Source: Paenibacillus terrae (GTDB lineage Bacteria; Bacillota; Bacilli; Paenibacillales; Paenibacillaceae). From it: a DNA stretch of 64,000 nucleotides. Made by a program: the position numbers and the translations under genes. The stretch covers positions 672,875 through 736,874 of the forward strand of contig NZ_PNXQ01000016.1 in assembly GCF_005217525.1 (NCBI RefSeq). Direction: 5' to 3'. Of the stretch, positions 16,457 to 24,975 are shown piece after piece. The stretch's first letter is position 1; each line of letters starts with the position of its first letter. The notes below the pieces were generated by a model that searched no databases, was not told the DNA's origin, and saw nothing but the letters and a program-made list of their open reading frames with translations.

Positions 16457-17082
16457 GCGGCGCACGAAATACGCTGAACCGTCCGAGGAGTAGAATGGGA
16501 GCAGCCGATAGAACAAGCGCTGTCGCTTCTTCCTTTGTGGTCGCAGATGCCGGGCACTGTATCGGCTGCAAAGCCTGCGAGCTGGCGTGCTTCGCTGTTC
16601 ACAGTCAGGCTAACGGCATAGGCGCTTCGGTCGGAACCGTCAGCGTGCCTGTCGTACCTAAGGTGTATGTTGTACGCGCCGGGGATACGTATGTGCCTGT
16701 GCAATGCCGGCATTGTGAGAATGCACCCTGCGCACATGCCTGCCCGGTTCAGGCCATTCGACAGGAGAACGGTGTGGTCATGATTGACGAGGAGCTGTGC
16801 ATCGGCTGTACCTCTTGTGTTTTGGCCTGTCCCTTCGGTGCCATTGAAGTATCTACCGTCTACCGGGAAGGACGTGCCATGACACAGCCCGGCTTGACCG
16901 ACCGTGCCGCTCACAAGCCTCTCCCCCGGACTGCCGCAGGCAAATGCGACCTGTGCGCAGACACAAACGGAGGACAGCCTGCCTGTGTAGAAGCCTGTCC
17001 AAACGATGTACTACGGCTGGCTATAGTCGAGTCCGATCTGCTTCCCGAGCATCGGCGGGAAGTCTTCTTCCCTCGCCTGTAA
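16453..17082 (+). CDS. four-cluster ferredoxin subunit (HycB/HydN-like)
   Basis: Electron-transfer protein of 209 residues with cysteine motifs for four [4Fe-4S] clusters: CIGCKACELAC, CRHCENAPCAHAC, CIGCTSCVLAC and a final CDLC...CVEAC. This is the HycB/HydN/FdnH-type fold that wires formate dehydrogenases to hydrogenases. A 25-residue basic N-terminal extension precedes the first cluster. The ATG overlaps the fdhF stop by four bases, so the two are translationally coupled and probably form a tight complex. A C-terminal tail (HRREVFFPRL) follows the last cluster. It corresponds in position to HycB subunits of hydrogen-dependent CO2 reductases; that assignment is inference. Confidence 0.88.
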   Translation: MSGARNTLNRPRSRMGAADRTSAVASSFVVADAGHCIGCKACELACFAVHSQANGIGASVGTVSVPVVPKVYVVRAGDTYVPVQCRHCENAPCAHACPVQAIRQENGVVMIDEELCIGCTSCVLACPFGAIEVSTVYREGRAMTQPGLTDRAAHKPLPRTAAGKCDLCADTNGGQPACVEACPNDVLRLAIVESDLLPEHRREVFFPRL

Positions 17083-17115
17083 GGCCAAAATCAGCCGCAG
17101 AAAGGTAGAAAAAAG

Positions 17116-18621
17116 ATGTCCATAACAACTAACAATGCCTCTTCGGCTCCTTGTAGGGAGACGACGGATTACACCAATCCCATTATTCATATTGACCCCA
17201 GTATGTGTACCGGGTGCAGACGCTGTGCAGGGGTTTGTCCGGTAGATGCCATAGAAGGCCAGCCTGGAGAGCCGCAAACCGTGAATGCAGACCGCTGCGT
17301 GATCTGTGGCCAATGTGTACAAATATGCAGCGTATACGCATCCGATTGGTCTGATTCATCCCCATGGGAAGCCGACAGCAGACGACAGGAGCGTCTGCGT
17401 GAGCGCGATATGCCTGCTGACATCGGTGAGCCCCTATTCGCTGCCTACTATAGCGGTAGCCTGAAAAAGGTAACCGACATGATGGCGAAACCGGGACAGT
17501 TCCGGATCGTCCAATGTGCTCCAGCCATTCGCGTATCAATCGCAGAGGAATTTGGTATGCCATTTGGCACGCTCACACCAGGTAAAATGGCTGCGGCTCT
17601 GCGTCGCCTTGGCTTTGATAGGGTATATGACACCAACTTTGGAGCTGATGTCACCATTATGGAGGAAGGCACCGAACTGATTCGTCGTGTAACCGAGGGT
17701 GGGCCGCTACCGATGTTTACCTCCTGCTGTCCGGCTTGGGTTCGGTTCGCCGAGATTGAATATCCCGATCTGTTGGACCATTTGTCCAGCTGTAAATCCC
17801 CTATGCAAATGTTAGGCTCGCTGGTCAAAACCTATGGTGCCCAACTGGACGAGGTGGAACCTGCGAGCATTTATAGCGTCGCGATCATGCCTTGTACCTG
17901 CAAGCAATTCGAATGTGATCGCCCTGAAATGGAATCCGACGGTTACCGTGACGTGGACGAGGTACTGACAACGCGTGAACTGGCATACTGGATCAAGGAG
18001 AGCGGCATTGATTTTATGAATCTGCCAGATGAAGAATTTGATTCACCGCTAGGACGTTATTCAGGAGCAGGGTCCATTTTTGGTGTGACCGGAGGCGTTA
18101 TGGAAGCGGCCATCCGTACAGGCTACGAGCTGCTGACGAACGAAAAGCTGCCGAAGCTCCAACTGGATTTTGTACGCGGTGAGGAAGGCGTTCGTGTCGC
18201 GGAGGTTCAGGTGGGCGAGCTGCAGCTTAAGGTAGCGGTCGTCGCGGGGCTGCAACATGCCTATGGACTGCTGGATCGTGTGCAGGCAGGGGAATGTGAT
18301 TATCATTTTATTGAGGTAATGGGCTGTCCTGCCGGATGTATTAGTGGAGGTGGTCAACCCAAGCTCATGCTGGAAAAACACCGGATTGAAGCTTACCGGG
18401 CACGCAAATCCTCTATTTATGGACATGATGCGGGGCTTCAGGTGCGAAAATCGCATGAAAACCCTCATATTATTAAGCTCTACGATGAATTTTTAGGTGA
18501 GCCGCTTGGTCATGTATCGCATCATTTGCTGCACACAACCTTCCAAAAGCGTGGACCAGGCAAGCAAAGTCGTAGCTGTAATGTTCTTTCTAAAGAGGGT
18601 ACAAATAACTCCATTCAGTAG
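17116..18621 (+). CDS. hydA: [FeFe]-hydrogenase catalytic subunit
   Basis: Iron-only hydrogenase (501 residues) that makes or oxidises H2. The N-terminal two-cluster ferredoxin domain has CTGCRRCAGVC and CVICGQCVQIC (about 31-75). The H-cluster domain shows all three signature loops: TSCCPAW with the proton-transfer Cys, MPCTCKQFE, and EVMGCPAGCISGGGQP. The C-terminus contains the small-subunit-like segment (SHENPHIIKLYDEFLGEPLG) fused in one chain. Family knowledge says the [2Fe] part must be built by HydE, HydF and HydG, all encoded within the next 6 kb. The N-terminus is too short for the large multi-cluster forms, so it is an M2-type enzyme fed by the neighbouring ferredoxins. Confidence 0.94.
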   Translation: MSITTNNASSAPCRETTDYTNPIIHIDPSMCTGCRRCAGVCPVDAIEGQPGEPQTVNADRCVICGQCVQICSVYASDWSDSSPWEADSRRQERLRERDMPADIGEPLFAAYYSGSLKKVTDMMAKPGQFRIVQCAPAIRVSIAEEFGMPFGTLTPGKMAAALRRLGFDRVYDTNFGADVTIMEEGTELIRRVTEGGPLPMFTSCCPAWVRFAEIEYPDLLDHLSSCKSPMQMLGSLVKTYGAQLDEVEPASIYSVAIMPCTCKQFECDRPEMESDGYRDVDEVLTTRELAYWIKESGIDFMNLPDEEFDSPLGRYSGAGSIFGVTGGVMEAAIRTGYELLTNEKLPKLQLDFVRGEEGVRVAEVQVGELQLKVAVVAGLQHAYGLLDRVQAGECDYHFIEVMGCPAGCISGGGQPKLMLEKHRIEAYRARKSSIYGHDAGLQVRKSHENPHIIKLYDEFLGEPLGHVSHHLLHTTFQKRGPGKQSRSCNVLSKEGTNNSIQ

Positions 18622-18804
18622 CGCGTTAAGCCAAAAGGTTGAACCATGCGACATCCCCCCTCTCCATGCTTAAAAAGAAGCTGCTGAGTCTTGCTCATGT
18701 TCATCCTGTGCCCATCATATTCTGCACCAACGAATAATGCATTTTAAAACTTTTTATACTGTATCCATTGTATTTTGTTGTTAGTTAGAAAGGAGTCGAA
18801 TTGT

Positions 18805-19395
18805 ATGAACCGTTTTGTTTTAGCTGATCCCGATCAGTGTATCGGTTGTCGTACCTGTGAAATTGCATGTGTCATCGCACATTCAGCGGGTAATCCTTTT
18901 ATTTCGCCAGATGACGAGTTTCATTTTCATCCGCGTCTAAAGGTCATCAAATCCTTTGGAGTCACTGCCCCTGTCCAATGCCGTCACTGTGAGGATGCCC
19001 CCTGCGCCAACGCTTGTCCGAACGGCTCCATTACGAACGCGGACGGCTCCATTCTCATTAACAGCGAGAGCTGCATCGGCTGTAAAACCTGTATGATTGC
19101 CTGTCCATACGGCGCCATCACCATGGTACCCGAATATCGGGACGGGCGGGCTGTAGTTCAGCATGGACTATATACCAATGTATCAGGACGTTTGCAACCC
19201 AAAGAACGAATGATTGCCAGCAAATGTGATCTGTGTGAAGGCGTAGAGGGTGGTCCCGCCTGCATTGGAAAATGCCCAACACGTGCCCTCAAGCTGGTTG
19301 AGCCGGATCTGGTTCAGGCTCGTGTTGAGGAAAAACGAGCTGCGAGCGCACGTCAGTTACTGCATATGACACGCATTCCGGCAACGGGTCTATGA
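18805..19395 (+). CDS. four-cluster ferredoxin subunit (HydN/HycB-like), second copy
   Basis: A 196-residue ferredoxin with four [4Fe-4S] motifs: CIGCRTCEIAC, CRHCEDAPCANAC, CIGCKTCMIAC and CDLC...CIGKC. It is paralogous to the product of 16453-17082 but lacks the N-terminal extension and has a longer helical tail. The start at 18805 has AAAGGAG 10 bases upstream. A gap of 183 bases after hydA without a clear terminator leaves open whether it is read from the same transcript. Two different HycB-type subunits flanking hydA is the gene content of HDCR-type complexes, where one bridges formate dehydrogenase and the other the hydrogenase. Confidence 0.88.
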   Translation: MNRFVLADPDQCIGCRTCEIACVIAHSAGNPFISPDDEFHFHPRLKVIKSFGVTAPVQCRHCEDAPCANACPNGSITNADGSILINSESCIGCKTCMIACPYGAITMVPEYRDGRAVVQHGLYTNVSGRLQPKERMIASKCDLCEGVEGGPACIGKCPTRALKLVEPDLVQARVEEKRAASARQLLHMTRIPATGL

Positions 19396-19396
19396 C

Positions 19397-20845
19397 ATGA
19401 CCGAAGCCTTTCCTCTGCAAAAGGATACGCGAACCGAGCAGGATGCGCTAGGGGAAATGGAGATTCCCGCCAATGCCTGTTACGGCATTCATACGGCACG
19501 TGCGATGAACAACTTTGCGGTCAGCGGCAGACCTGTAAACCGGAAGCTGATTCACGCTTTCGTCCTTGTGAAGAAGACAGCCGCTCAGGTGAACTGTGAG
19601 CAAAATCGGCTCCCTCCCCACCGGGCGGCTGCAATTATAGACGCCTGCGATGAATTGCTCGCCGGGCGGTATCTGGATATGTTCACAGTCGATGCCTTGC
19701 AAGGCGGTGCAGGCACAAGCACCAATATGAACGTCAACGAGGTCATTGCTAATTTAGCGATTATGCGGCTTGGTGGAAAACCCGGACAGTATGAGCTAGT
19801 ACATCCGCTAGATGATGTGAACTGCTGTCAGTCCACGAACGATGTATATCCGACAGCATTACGAATTGCAGCCATTCGGTTGCTTCGTCCTTTATGTGAC
19901 GCGATGGCTTCGTTACAAGAGTCTTTACAGCACAAAGAAACGGAATATTCGGATCTGCTCAAGCTAGGTCGCACACAGCTAATGGATGCCCTGCCCATGA
20001 TGGCGGGGCAAGGCTTTGGTGCTTACGCAAAGGCCGTGGCACGTGACCGCTGGCGTCTCTACAAAGCCGAGGAACGGCTGCGGGAAATCCCTATTGGCGG
20101 TACGGCGATCGGCACAGGCATGAATGCGCCTCGTGCTTACAGCTATCGGATGGTTGAGAAGCTGGCGGACGAGACTGGCTTTGGGCTATGCCGAAGTGAC
20201 CACCCGATGGACCCGATTCAGAATATGGATGTCTTTGTGGAGGTATCCGGTCTGCTCAAAGCCGCCGCTGTAAACCTTTTCAAAATATCGGGCGATTTTC
20301 GCCTACTGGCCTCCGGTCCTCTCGGCGGTATTGGTGAGTTCACTCCACCTCCAGTTCAGGCGGGATCATCCATTATGCCAGGCAAGGTTAACCCGGTGAT
20401 GGCTGAACTGGCCGGACTAACGGCGTTGCGCGTGATAGCCGAAGATGCAGCGATTACGATGGCGGCTGCCTCCGGGCAGCTGGAGCTGAATGCGTTCCTG
20501 CCGCTGATTGCCGAATCGCTGCTGGAATCGCTACATATTCTGGACGGCGCAGTTCGGCTGTTCGATGAACGATGTGTACGCGGTCTGATCGTATGCGAGG
20601 ACCGCTGTTCAGCTAATCTACGTAACTCCGCTGTGATGGCTTCTGCGCTGGTCACGGAGCTTGGCTACGATAAAGCTGCCTCCATTGCTTCAGTAGCCAT
20701 TGCCCAGGGCCGCACACCGGAGGATATAACCGAAGAACGCGGTCTGCTGACACGCTCGCGCATTGAGCATTTGTGTCATCCCTATACAGTTACCAAGCCC
20801 GGTATTCCGGGGCAGGAAGAAGGAACTCACGATGGGAATGAATGA
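19397..20845 (+). CDS. aspA: aspartate ammonia-lyase
   Basis: Fumarase/aspartase-superfamily enzyme (482 residues) that splits aspartate into fumarate and ammonia. The signature GSSIMPGKVNP is intact, as are GGAGTSTNMNVNEV and the TAxxVYPTA-like STNDVYPTALR block. The length is typical. It begins one base after the preceding ferredoxin gene and overlaps hydF, so it is embedded in the hydrogenase maturation group rather than in an amino-acid operon. Aspartase genes recur in hyd clusters of other anaerobes, and ammonia supplies the bridgehead nitrogen of the H-cluster dithiolate; ammonia supply here is therefore an inference. Fumarate for anaerobic respiration is an alternative. Confidence 0.9.
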   Translation: MTEAFPLQKDTRTEQDALGEMEIPANACYGIHTARAMNNFAVSGRPVNRKLIHAFVLVKKTAAQVNCEQNRLPPHRAAAIIDACDELLAGRYLDMFTVDALQGGAGTSTNMNVNEVIANLAIMRLGGKPGQYELVHPLDDVNCCQSTNDVYPTALRIAAIRLLRPLCDAMASLQESLQHKETEYSDLLKLGRTQLMDALPMMAGQGFGAYAKAVARDRWRLYKAEERLREIPIGGTAIGTGMNAPRAYSYRMVEKLADETGFGLCRSDHPMDPIQNMDVFVEVSGLLKAAAVNLFKISGDFRLLASGPLGGIGEFTPPPVQAGSSIMPGKVNPVMAELAGLTALRVIAEDAAITMAAASGQLELNAFLPLIAESLLESLHILDGAVRLFDERCVRGLIVCEDRCSANLRNSAVMASALVTELGYDKAASIASVAIAQGRTPEDITEERGLLTRSRIEHLCHPYTVTKPGIPGQEEGTHDGNE

Positions 20846-22085
20846 TACTCCCCGCAGCAACCGACCGCACATCACCCTGCTCGGTCGCCGCAATGCTGGC
20901 AAATCCAGCATTCTGAACACCCTGACCGGCCAGCCCGCTGCCGTGGTATCTCCCGTAGGAGGAACAACCACGGACCCGGTCTTCAAGCCGATGGAGCTGC
21001 TCCCTGTTGGCCCCATTGTTCTGGTGGATACCGCCGGACTGGACGATGAGGGTGAGATTGGAGCACTGCGCCGCAACAAAACGCTGGAAATATTAAATAG
21101 CACGGATCTGGCATTGCTGATCATCGACGCTACTGTTGGGATCAGCGCATTTGAGCTCGGCTTACTCGAAAGGCTGCGCGCCAAGAAAATTCCCGTCATT
21201 GGTGTATTAAACAAAATGGATATGCTTGCAGAGACAGAGAAAATAACCTCAACCCTGAAGAATGAACTGGATTTATCCCTGATTCCTTTCAGTGCCTCTA
21301 AGCTGTGGGGAGACGCGGAACTAAAAAAGGCCATCGTGGATGCCATTCCGCAAAATGAGGATCGTTTCCGTATCGTCGGTGACCTGCTGTCGCCCGGCGA
21401 TTTTGTCGTGCTAGTCGTACCAATCGACAAAGCTGCGCCAAAGGGCCGACTGATTCTTCCACAGCAGCAGACGATCCGCGATACGTTAGAGAGCGATGCC
21501 ATCGCAGTAGTGACCAAAGAGCATGAGCTACGGCTGACGTTGGAGCGCCTGGGACGCAAGCCCCGCTTGGTCATTACCGATTCACAGGCTTTTATGAAGG
21601 TAGCCGCAGATACGCCCAAGGATGTGCCCCTGACCTCCTTTTCCATCCTGTTCGCCCGTCATAAAGGTGACCTTGACGAACTCGTACGAGGTGCAAGAGC
21701 CATTGACCGTCTCAAGGATGGCGACCGCGTACTCATTGCAGAAGCCTGCACGCATCAATGTCAGTCTGACGATATCGGTCGTGTGAAAATCCCCCGTTGG
21801 CTCCGTCAAACGATAGGCAAACGTCTCATCATCGAGCACGCATCCGGTTCCAGCTTTCCTGATGATCTAAGCGAATATGCGCTGGTTATTCACTGCGGGG
21901 CCTGCATGCTCAATCGACGTACCATGCTTCACCGAATGGCAGAAACGGAAGCCGCCGGTGTACCCATAGTGAACTATGGAATTTTCATCGCCTATGTTCA
22001 GGGAGTCTTCCCCCGTGCCATCGAATGCTTTCCATCCGCTATGCTGGCATGGGAGCAAGCCGTTGGAGCTGGCAGCCATTCCTGA
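20832..22085 (+). CDS. hydF: [FeFe]-hydrogenase maturation GTPase HydF
   Basis: Scaffold GTPase (417 residues) that carries the immature di-iron site and delivers it to HydA. The N-terminal G domain has GRRNAGKSS (P-loop, about 17-25), VDTAGLDDEG and NKMD. A dimerisation domain follows, and the C-terminal cluster domain contains CTHQCQSDD and HCGACMLNRR (the CxH...HCxxC iron-sulfur ligands). The start ATG at 20832 follows AAGGAA and lies 14 bases inside aspA, so expression is coupled. A long antisense frame opposite it is a shadow. Its partners hydG and hydE are convergent, beyond a bidirectional terminator. Confidence 0.95.
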   Translation: MGMNDTPRSNRPHITLLGRRNAGKSSILNTLTGQPAAVVSPVGGTTTDPVFKPMELLPVGPIVLVDTAGLDDEGEIGALRRNKTLEILNSTDLALLIIDATVGISAFELGLLERLRAKKIPVIGVLNKMDMLAETEKITSTLKNELDLSLIPFSASKLWGDAELKKAIVDAIPQNEDRFRIVGDLLSPGDFVVLVVPIDKAAPKGRLILPQQQTIRDTLESDAIAVVTKEHELRLTLERLGRKPRLVITDSQAFMKVAADTPKDVPLTSFSILFARHKGDLDELVRGARAIDRLKDGDRVLIAEACTHQCQSDDIGRVKIPRWLRQTIGKRLIIEHASGSSFPDDLSEYALVIHCGACMLNRRTMLHRMAETEAAGVPIVNYGIFIAYVQGVFPRAIECFPSAMLAWEQAVGAGSHS

Positions 22086-22127
22086 ATGAAATGAATCATC
22101 GAAGCAACAAATTCGCCCCATGCATGT

Positions 22128-22164
22128 AAAAGCAGCCGCGTTGACACTCACGCGACTGCTTTTT
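22128..22164. terminator. bidirectional terminator between hydF and hydG
   Basis: AAAAGCAG pairs with CTGCTTTT with an inner GCG/CGC stem. T-runs on both sides serve the convergent hydF and hydG transcripts. Confidence 0.8.
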
Positions 22165-22196
22165 ATTTACCCAATTCCAAAGAGAAGATCGATATT

Positions 22197-23609
22197 CTAA
22201 AAATACAAATCCCGCTCGCCCGCTTCCAAGCGTTCCAGCTTGCCCAGTGTCAAACGACGTGCAGATTCGCGCGGGATACGCTCCAAATTATCACGCAGGG
22301 CGGCAGCCCCCAGCTCACGTGCCTCTTCATCCCCATAGTCCAGCAGATATTCTTGAAAGGTCAGCAGCGAATTGGGCTGGCATACATTATGAATCTGTCC
22401 TGATTTGGCAAGCTCCATAAACCGATCCCCCGTACGTCCTTCACGGTAGCAAGCTGTACAGTAGCTGGGCATGTAGCCGCCACGGCACAGACTTTTGATG
22501 ATTTCCATCGGCGAGCGATGATCCCCAACCTCGAACTGTGGCTTATCATTCGTCTCTTGTCTCGCATATGCCCCTACTCCGGTAGCAGAACCTGCACTGA
22601 TTTGCGATACACCCAAACCAATGACACGGTCCCTGAATTCCGACTCCTCACGCGTAGACAGGATCATCCCCGCATAAGGTACAGCCAGCCGAAGAACCGC
22701 TACAATTTTCATAAAATCCTCGTCGCTCACCAAATACGGATAGCGCTCCGGGTCCACATTTTCAGCTGGACGAAGCCGGGGAACAGAAACGGTGTGAGGA
22801 CCGCAGCCAAACACTTCCTCCAGATGCTCAGCATGCTTAAGCATGGCTATCGTCTCATAACGGAAATCGTATAAACCATACAACACACCGATACCCACAT
22901 CGTCTATCCCTGCTCGCATAGCGCGGTCCATGGCAGTCGTGTGCCAGTCATAATTTCGTTTTGGCCCTTGAAGATGATATTTGCGGTAGCTTTCACGATG
23001 ATACGTTTCCTGGAACAAAATATACGTACCGATCCCAACCTCCACCAGCTTCCGATAATCCTCCTCCGTCGTTGCAGCAATATTGACATTAACCCGCCGG
23101 ATACTTCCATTGTCTACCTTTACATCGTAAATTTGACGTAAACAATCGACGATATAATCAATAGAACAATGGAGCGGGTCTTCCCCCGCTTCCAACGCAA
23201 GTCGCTTATGCCCCATTTGCTGAAGCACTCTGACCTCCTCGACCAGTTCCTCCGGTGTCAAACGGCTGCGAGTAAAGCTGTCATTGGTATGCTTATAGCC
23301 GCAGTATTCGCAGTTATTGACACAGTGATTGCTCACATATAGGGGGGCAAACAGCACAATCCGATTGCCGTAAATCTGCTCTTTCACCGCCCGTGAGGAT
23401 CTAAACATTTCCTCCAGCAGTTCAGGATCATCCACATGCAAAAGAGCCGCCGCTTCAGTCGCACTCAACCCCCGGCAAGCTCTTCCCTTCTCCAAAATGT
23501 CTAAAATACGGTTGCGGTCCGTTGCTTCCTGCTTTCCCTGCTCCACCGCTGCCATAATCTCTGCCTCATTGATGAAATCCGCCGATACTTTCTCCCGTAC
23601 TTCACTCAC
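22197..23609 (-). CDS. hydG: [FeFe]-hydrogenase maturase HydG (radical SAM tyrosine lyase)
   Basis: Radical SAM enzyme (470 residues) that cleaves tyrosine and makes the Fe(CO)2(CN) synthon of the H-cluster. The radical SAM cluster motif CVNNCEYC (CX3CX2C) is at about residues 93-100. The C-terminal auxiliary-cluster motif starts at YCTACYREG and ends at the Cys of HNVCQPN, fitting CX2CX22C. ThiH is the nearest relative, but the C-terminal cluster motif and the presence of hydE and hydF identify HydG. Translation starts at GTG (23609) after GGGAG. It follows hydE on the same strand with a gap of 76 bases. Confidence 0.96.
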   Translation of the reverse strand: MSEVREKVSADFINEAEIMAAVEQGKQEATDRNRILDILEKGRACRGLSATEAAALLHVDDPELLEEMFRSSRAVKEQIYGNRIVLFAPLYVSNHCVNNCEYCGYKHTNDSFTRSRLTPEELVEEVRVLQQMGHKRLALEAGEDPLHCSIDYIVDCLRQIYDVKVDNGSIRRVNVNIAATTEEDYRKLVEVGIGTYILFQETYHRESYRKYHLQGPKRNYDWHTTAMDRAMRAGIDDVGIGVLYGLYDFRYETIAMLKHAEHLEEVFGCGPHTVSVPRLRPAENVDPERYPYLVSDEDFMKIVAVLRLAVPYAGMILSTREESEFRDRVIGLGVSQISAGSATGVGAYARQETNDKPQFEVGDHRSPMEIIKSLCRGGYMPSYCTACYREGRTGDRFMELAKSGQIHNVCQPNSLLTFQEYLLDYGDEEARELGAAALRDNLERIPRESARRLTLGKLERLEAGERDLYF

Positions 23610-23685
23610 GTAGATCCATCTCCCTTATTATGGTGATGATTTCGCAAAATCCTATGGTTACCTACTATTTTTTAGTTCAGCCCCA

Positions 23686-24750
23686 TCATTGACTTAGGAG
23701 CTGTCGCTGCACCCTCAAACTATCGCCACGCCCCATATCGACTTCAAACCCCGCTCCACGGATGCGCAGCTCCAGGCAATGTCGACATTGGGCAGATTCA
23801 TCACCCAAGCATATTTTATTTTCATAAATAGCATACTTCGGCCTCACCCCGAGTGGTGATAAATTAGGCATAACTACATTCGCTCCCGCCTGTAGCGCCT
23901 TCTCCCGACCTTGGGGATGAATCGTTCCCATCGCTGTCGATGCTGGAATAAGCGCATCTGGAACGACTAACCGGGACAACGAAACAATATCCAGCGCCTT
24001 TTCCATGCTTCCCTGACTGGCATCCCGGAGCGGCGTGTTGCTATGCGGTAAAAACGGGCCAATCCCGATCATATCAGGCGATAGACTGTGTAGATAGACC
24101 AAATCGTCTGCCAAATCGCTGTTCGTTTGTCCTGGTAAACCAACCATACATCCAGCCCCGATCTGAAATCCGATTCGCTGCAAGGCCAGCAGACGACTCC
24201 TCCTGCTTTCTATCGTCATCGTCGGATGTAGCTTAGCGTACAAACGTGGTGAAGCCGTCTCATGCCGCAGCAAAAAGCGGTCCGCCCCCGCCTCGTATAA
24301 TAGCGCATAGGTTTCATCATCCCGCTCACCAATGGACAGTGTAACGGCCACATCGGTAAAACGCCTTTTGATCTCCCGAATCAGTTTCGCCAGCCGGGCT
24401 GCTGTGAACCAGTAATCTTCGCCACTTTGCAGGACAAAGGTCCGATATCCCAGCTCATACCCCTCCGCGCAACAGGCCAAAATTTCTTCCGGTCGTAAAC
24501 GGTAGCGATCCGCCTGTTTATTCGAGGCCCGTAGCCCGCAATACATGCAGTCCTGACGACATATGCTGGAGAACTCAATTAATCCACGTAAAAAAACACC
24601 TTTACCGTAACGCTCCATTTTGATGCGAGCTGCCAATTTTCGTAACTGCGCCCGCACCGTTGGCTCTTCCTCCAGACGTGCCAACAGCTCCATCATTTCC
24701 GTATGCGTCCATTCCTTGCCGTCAGCCAGACGCAGTAATAATTCGTCCGT
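23686..24750 (-). CDS. hydE: [FeFe]-hydrogenase maturase HydE, apparent ACG start
   Basis: Radical SAM enzyme of H-cluster assembly. CRQDCMYC (CX3CX2C) and the HydE-type blocks VLQSGEDYWF, LLRHETASP and MVGLPGQT are intact. The first in-frame ATG (24696) would give 336 residues and lose the start of the N-terminal helix. Homology-like sequence (DELLLRLADGKEWTHTE) continues upstream to ACG at 24748-24750, which lies 7 bases from AAGGG and gives 354 residues, the normal family size. An in-frame TGA sits two codons further up and no ATG, GTG or TTG lies between. I therefore call an ACG start, either genuine or a recent ATG-to-ACG change. The FNR-like promoter at 24818-24860 drives hydE-hydG. Confidence 0.88.
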   Translation of the reverse strand, partial: TDELLLRLADGKEWTHTEMMELLARLEEEPTVRAQLRKLAARIKMERYGKGVFLRGLIEFSSICRQDCMYCGLRASNKQADRYRLRPEEILACCAEGYELGYRTFVLQSGEDYWFTAARLAKLIREIKRRFTDVAVTLSIGERDDETYALLYEAGADRFLLRHETASPRLYAKLHPTMTIESRRSRLLALQRIGFQIGAGCMVGLPGQTNSDLADDLVYLHSLSPDMIGIGPFLPHSNTPLRDASQGSMEKALDIVSLSRLVVPDALIPASTAMGTIHPQGREKALQAGANVVMPNLSPLGVRPKYAIYENKICLGDESAQCRHCLELRIRGAGFEVDMGRGDSLRVQRQLLSQ

Positions 24751-24817
24751 GACTCATCCCTTCTTCCCTCGTCCATCTGGACTCCACGTCGTCAGCAGCT
24801 TGTACCGTACATGTATT

Positions 24818-24860
24818 ATTCTAGCAACATCAGAGGGAATAGAACGTGACTAGCTTCACA
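24818..24860 (-). promoter_or_regulatory. FNR-like class-II promoter of hydEG
   Basis: On the minus strand TGTGA-AGCTAG-TCACG (24845-24860) matches the Fnr consensus at nine of ten positions. The -10 box TAGAAT (24818-24823) is placed so that the site centre falls at about -41.5. The same arrangement occurs at 13624-13666. Confidence 0.65.
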
Positions 24861-24924
24861 AAAAATCCCATTTTCTGAATATAAACTCCAACTTCTGCCG
24901 CAAAAAATACATATTTACCGCAAC

Positions 24925-24962
24925 AAAAAAAGCTATTTCTTCTTTAATGGAAGAAACAGCTT
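24925..24962 (-). terminator. intrinsic terminator of a degraded minus-strand gene
   Basis: AAGCT/AGCTT and TTTCTTC/GAAGAAA form the stem, with seven T residues on the minus strand (24925-24931). It follows the gene remnant at 24976-25221. Confidence 0.75.
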
Positions 24963-24975
24963 CTGATCAAGCTTA

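Noticed and set aside
20690..21646. A 318-codon minus-strand frame
   Set aside because: It lies antisense to aspA and hydF, is Ser-rich with no domain, and has no ribosome site; hydF on the other strand has full GTPase motifs.
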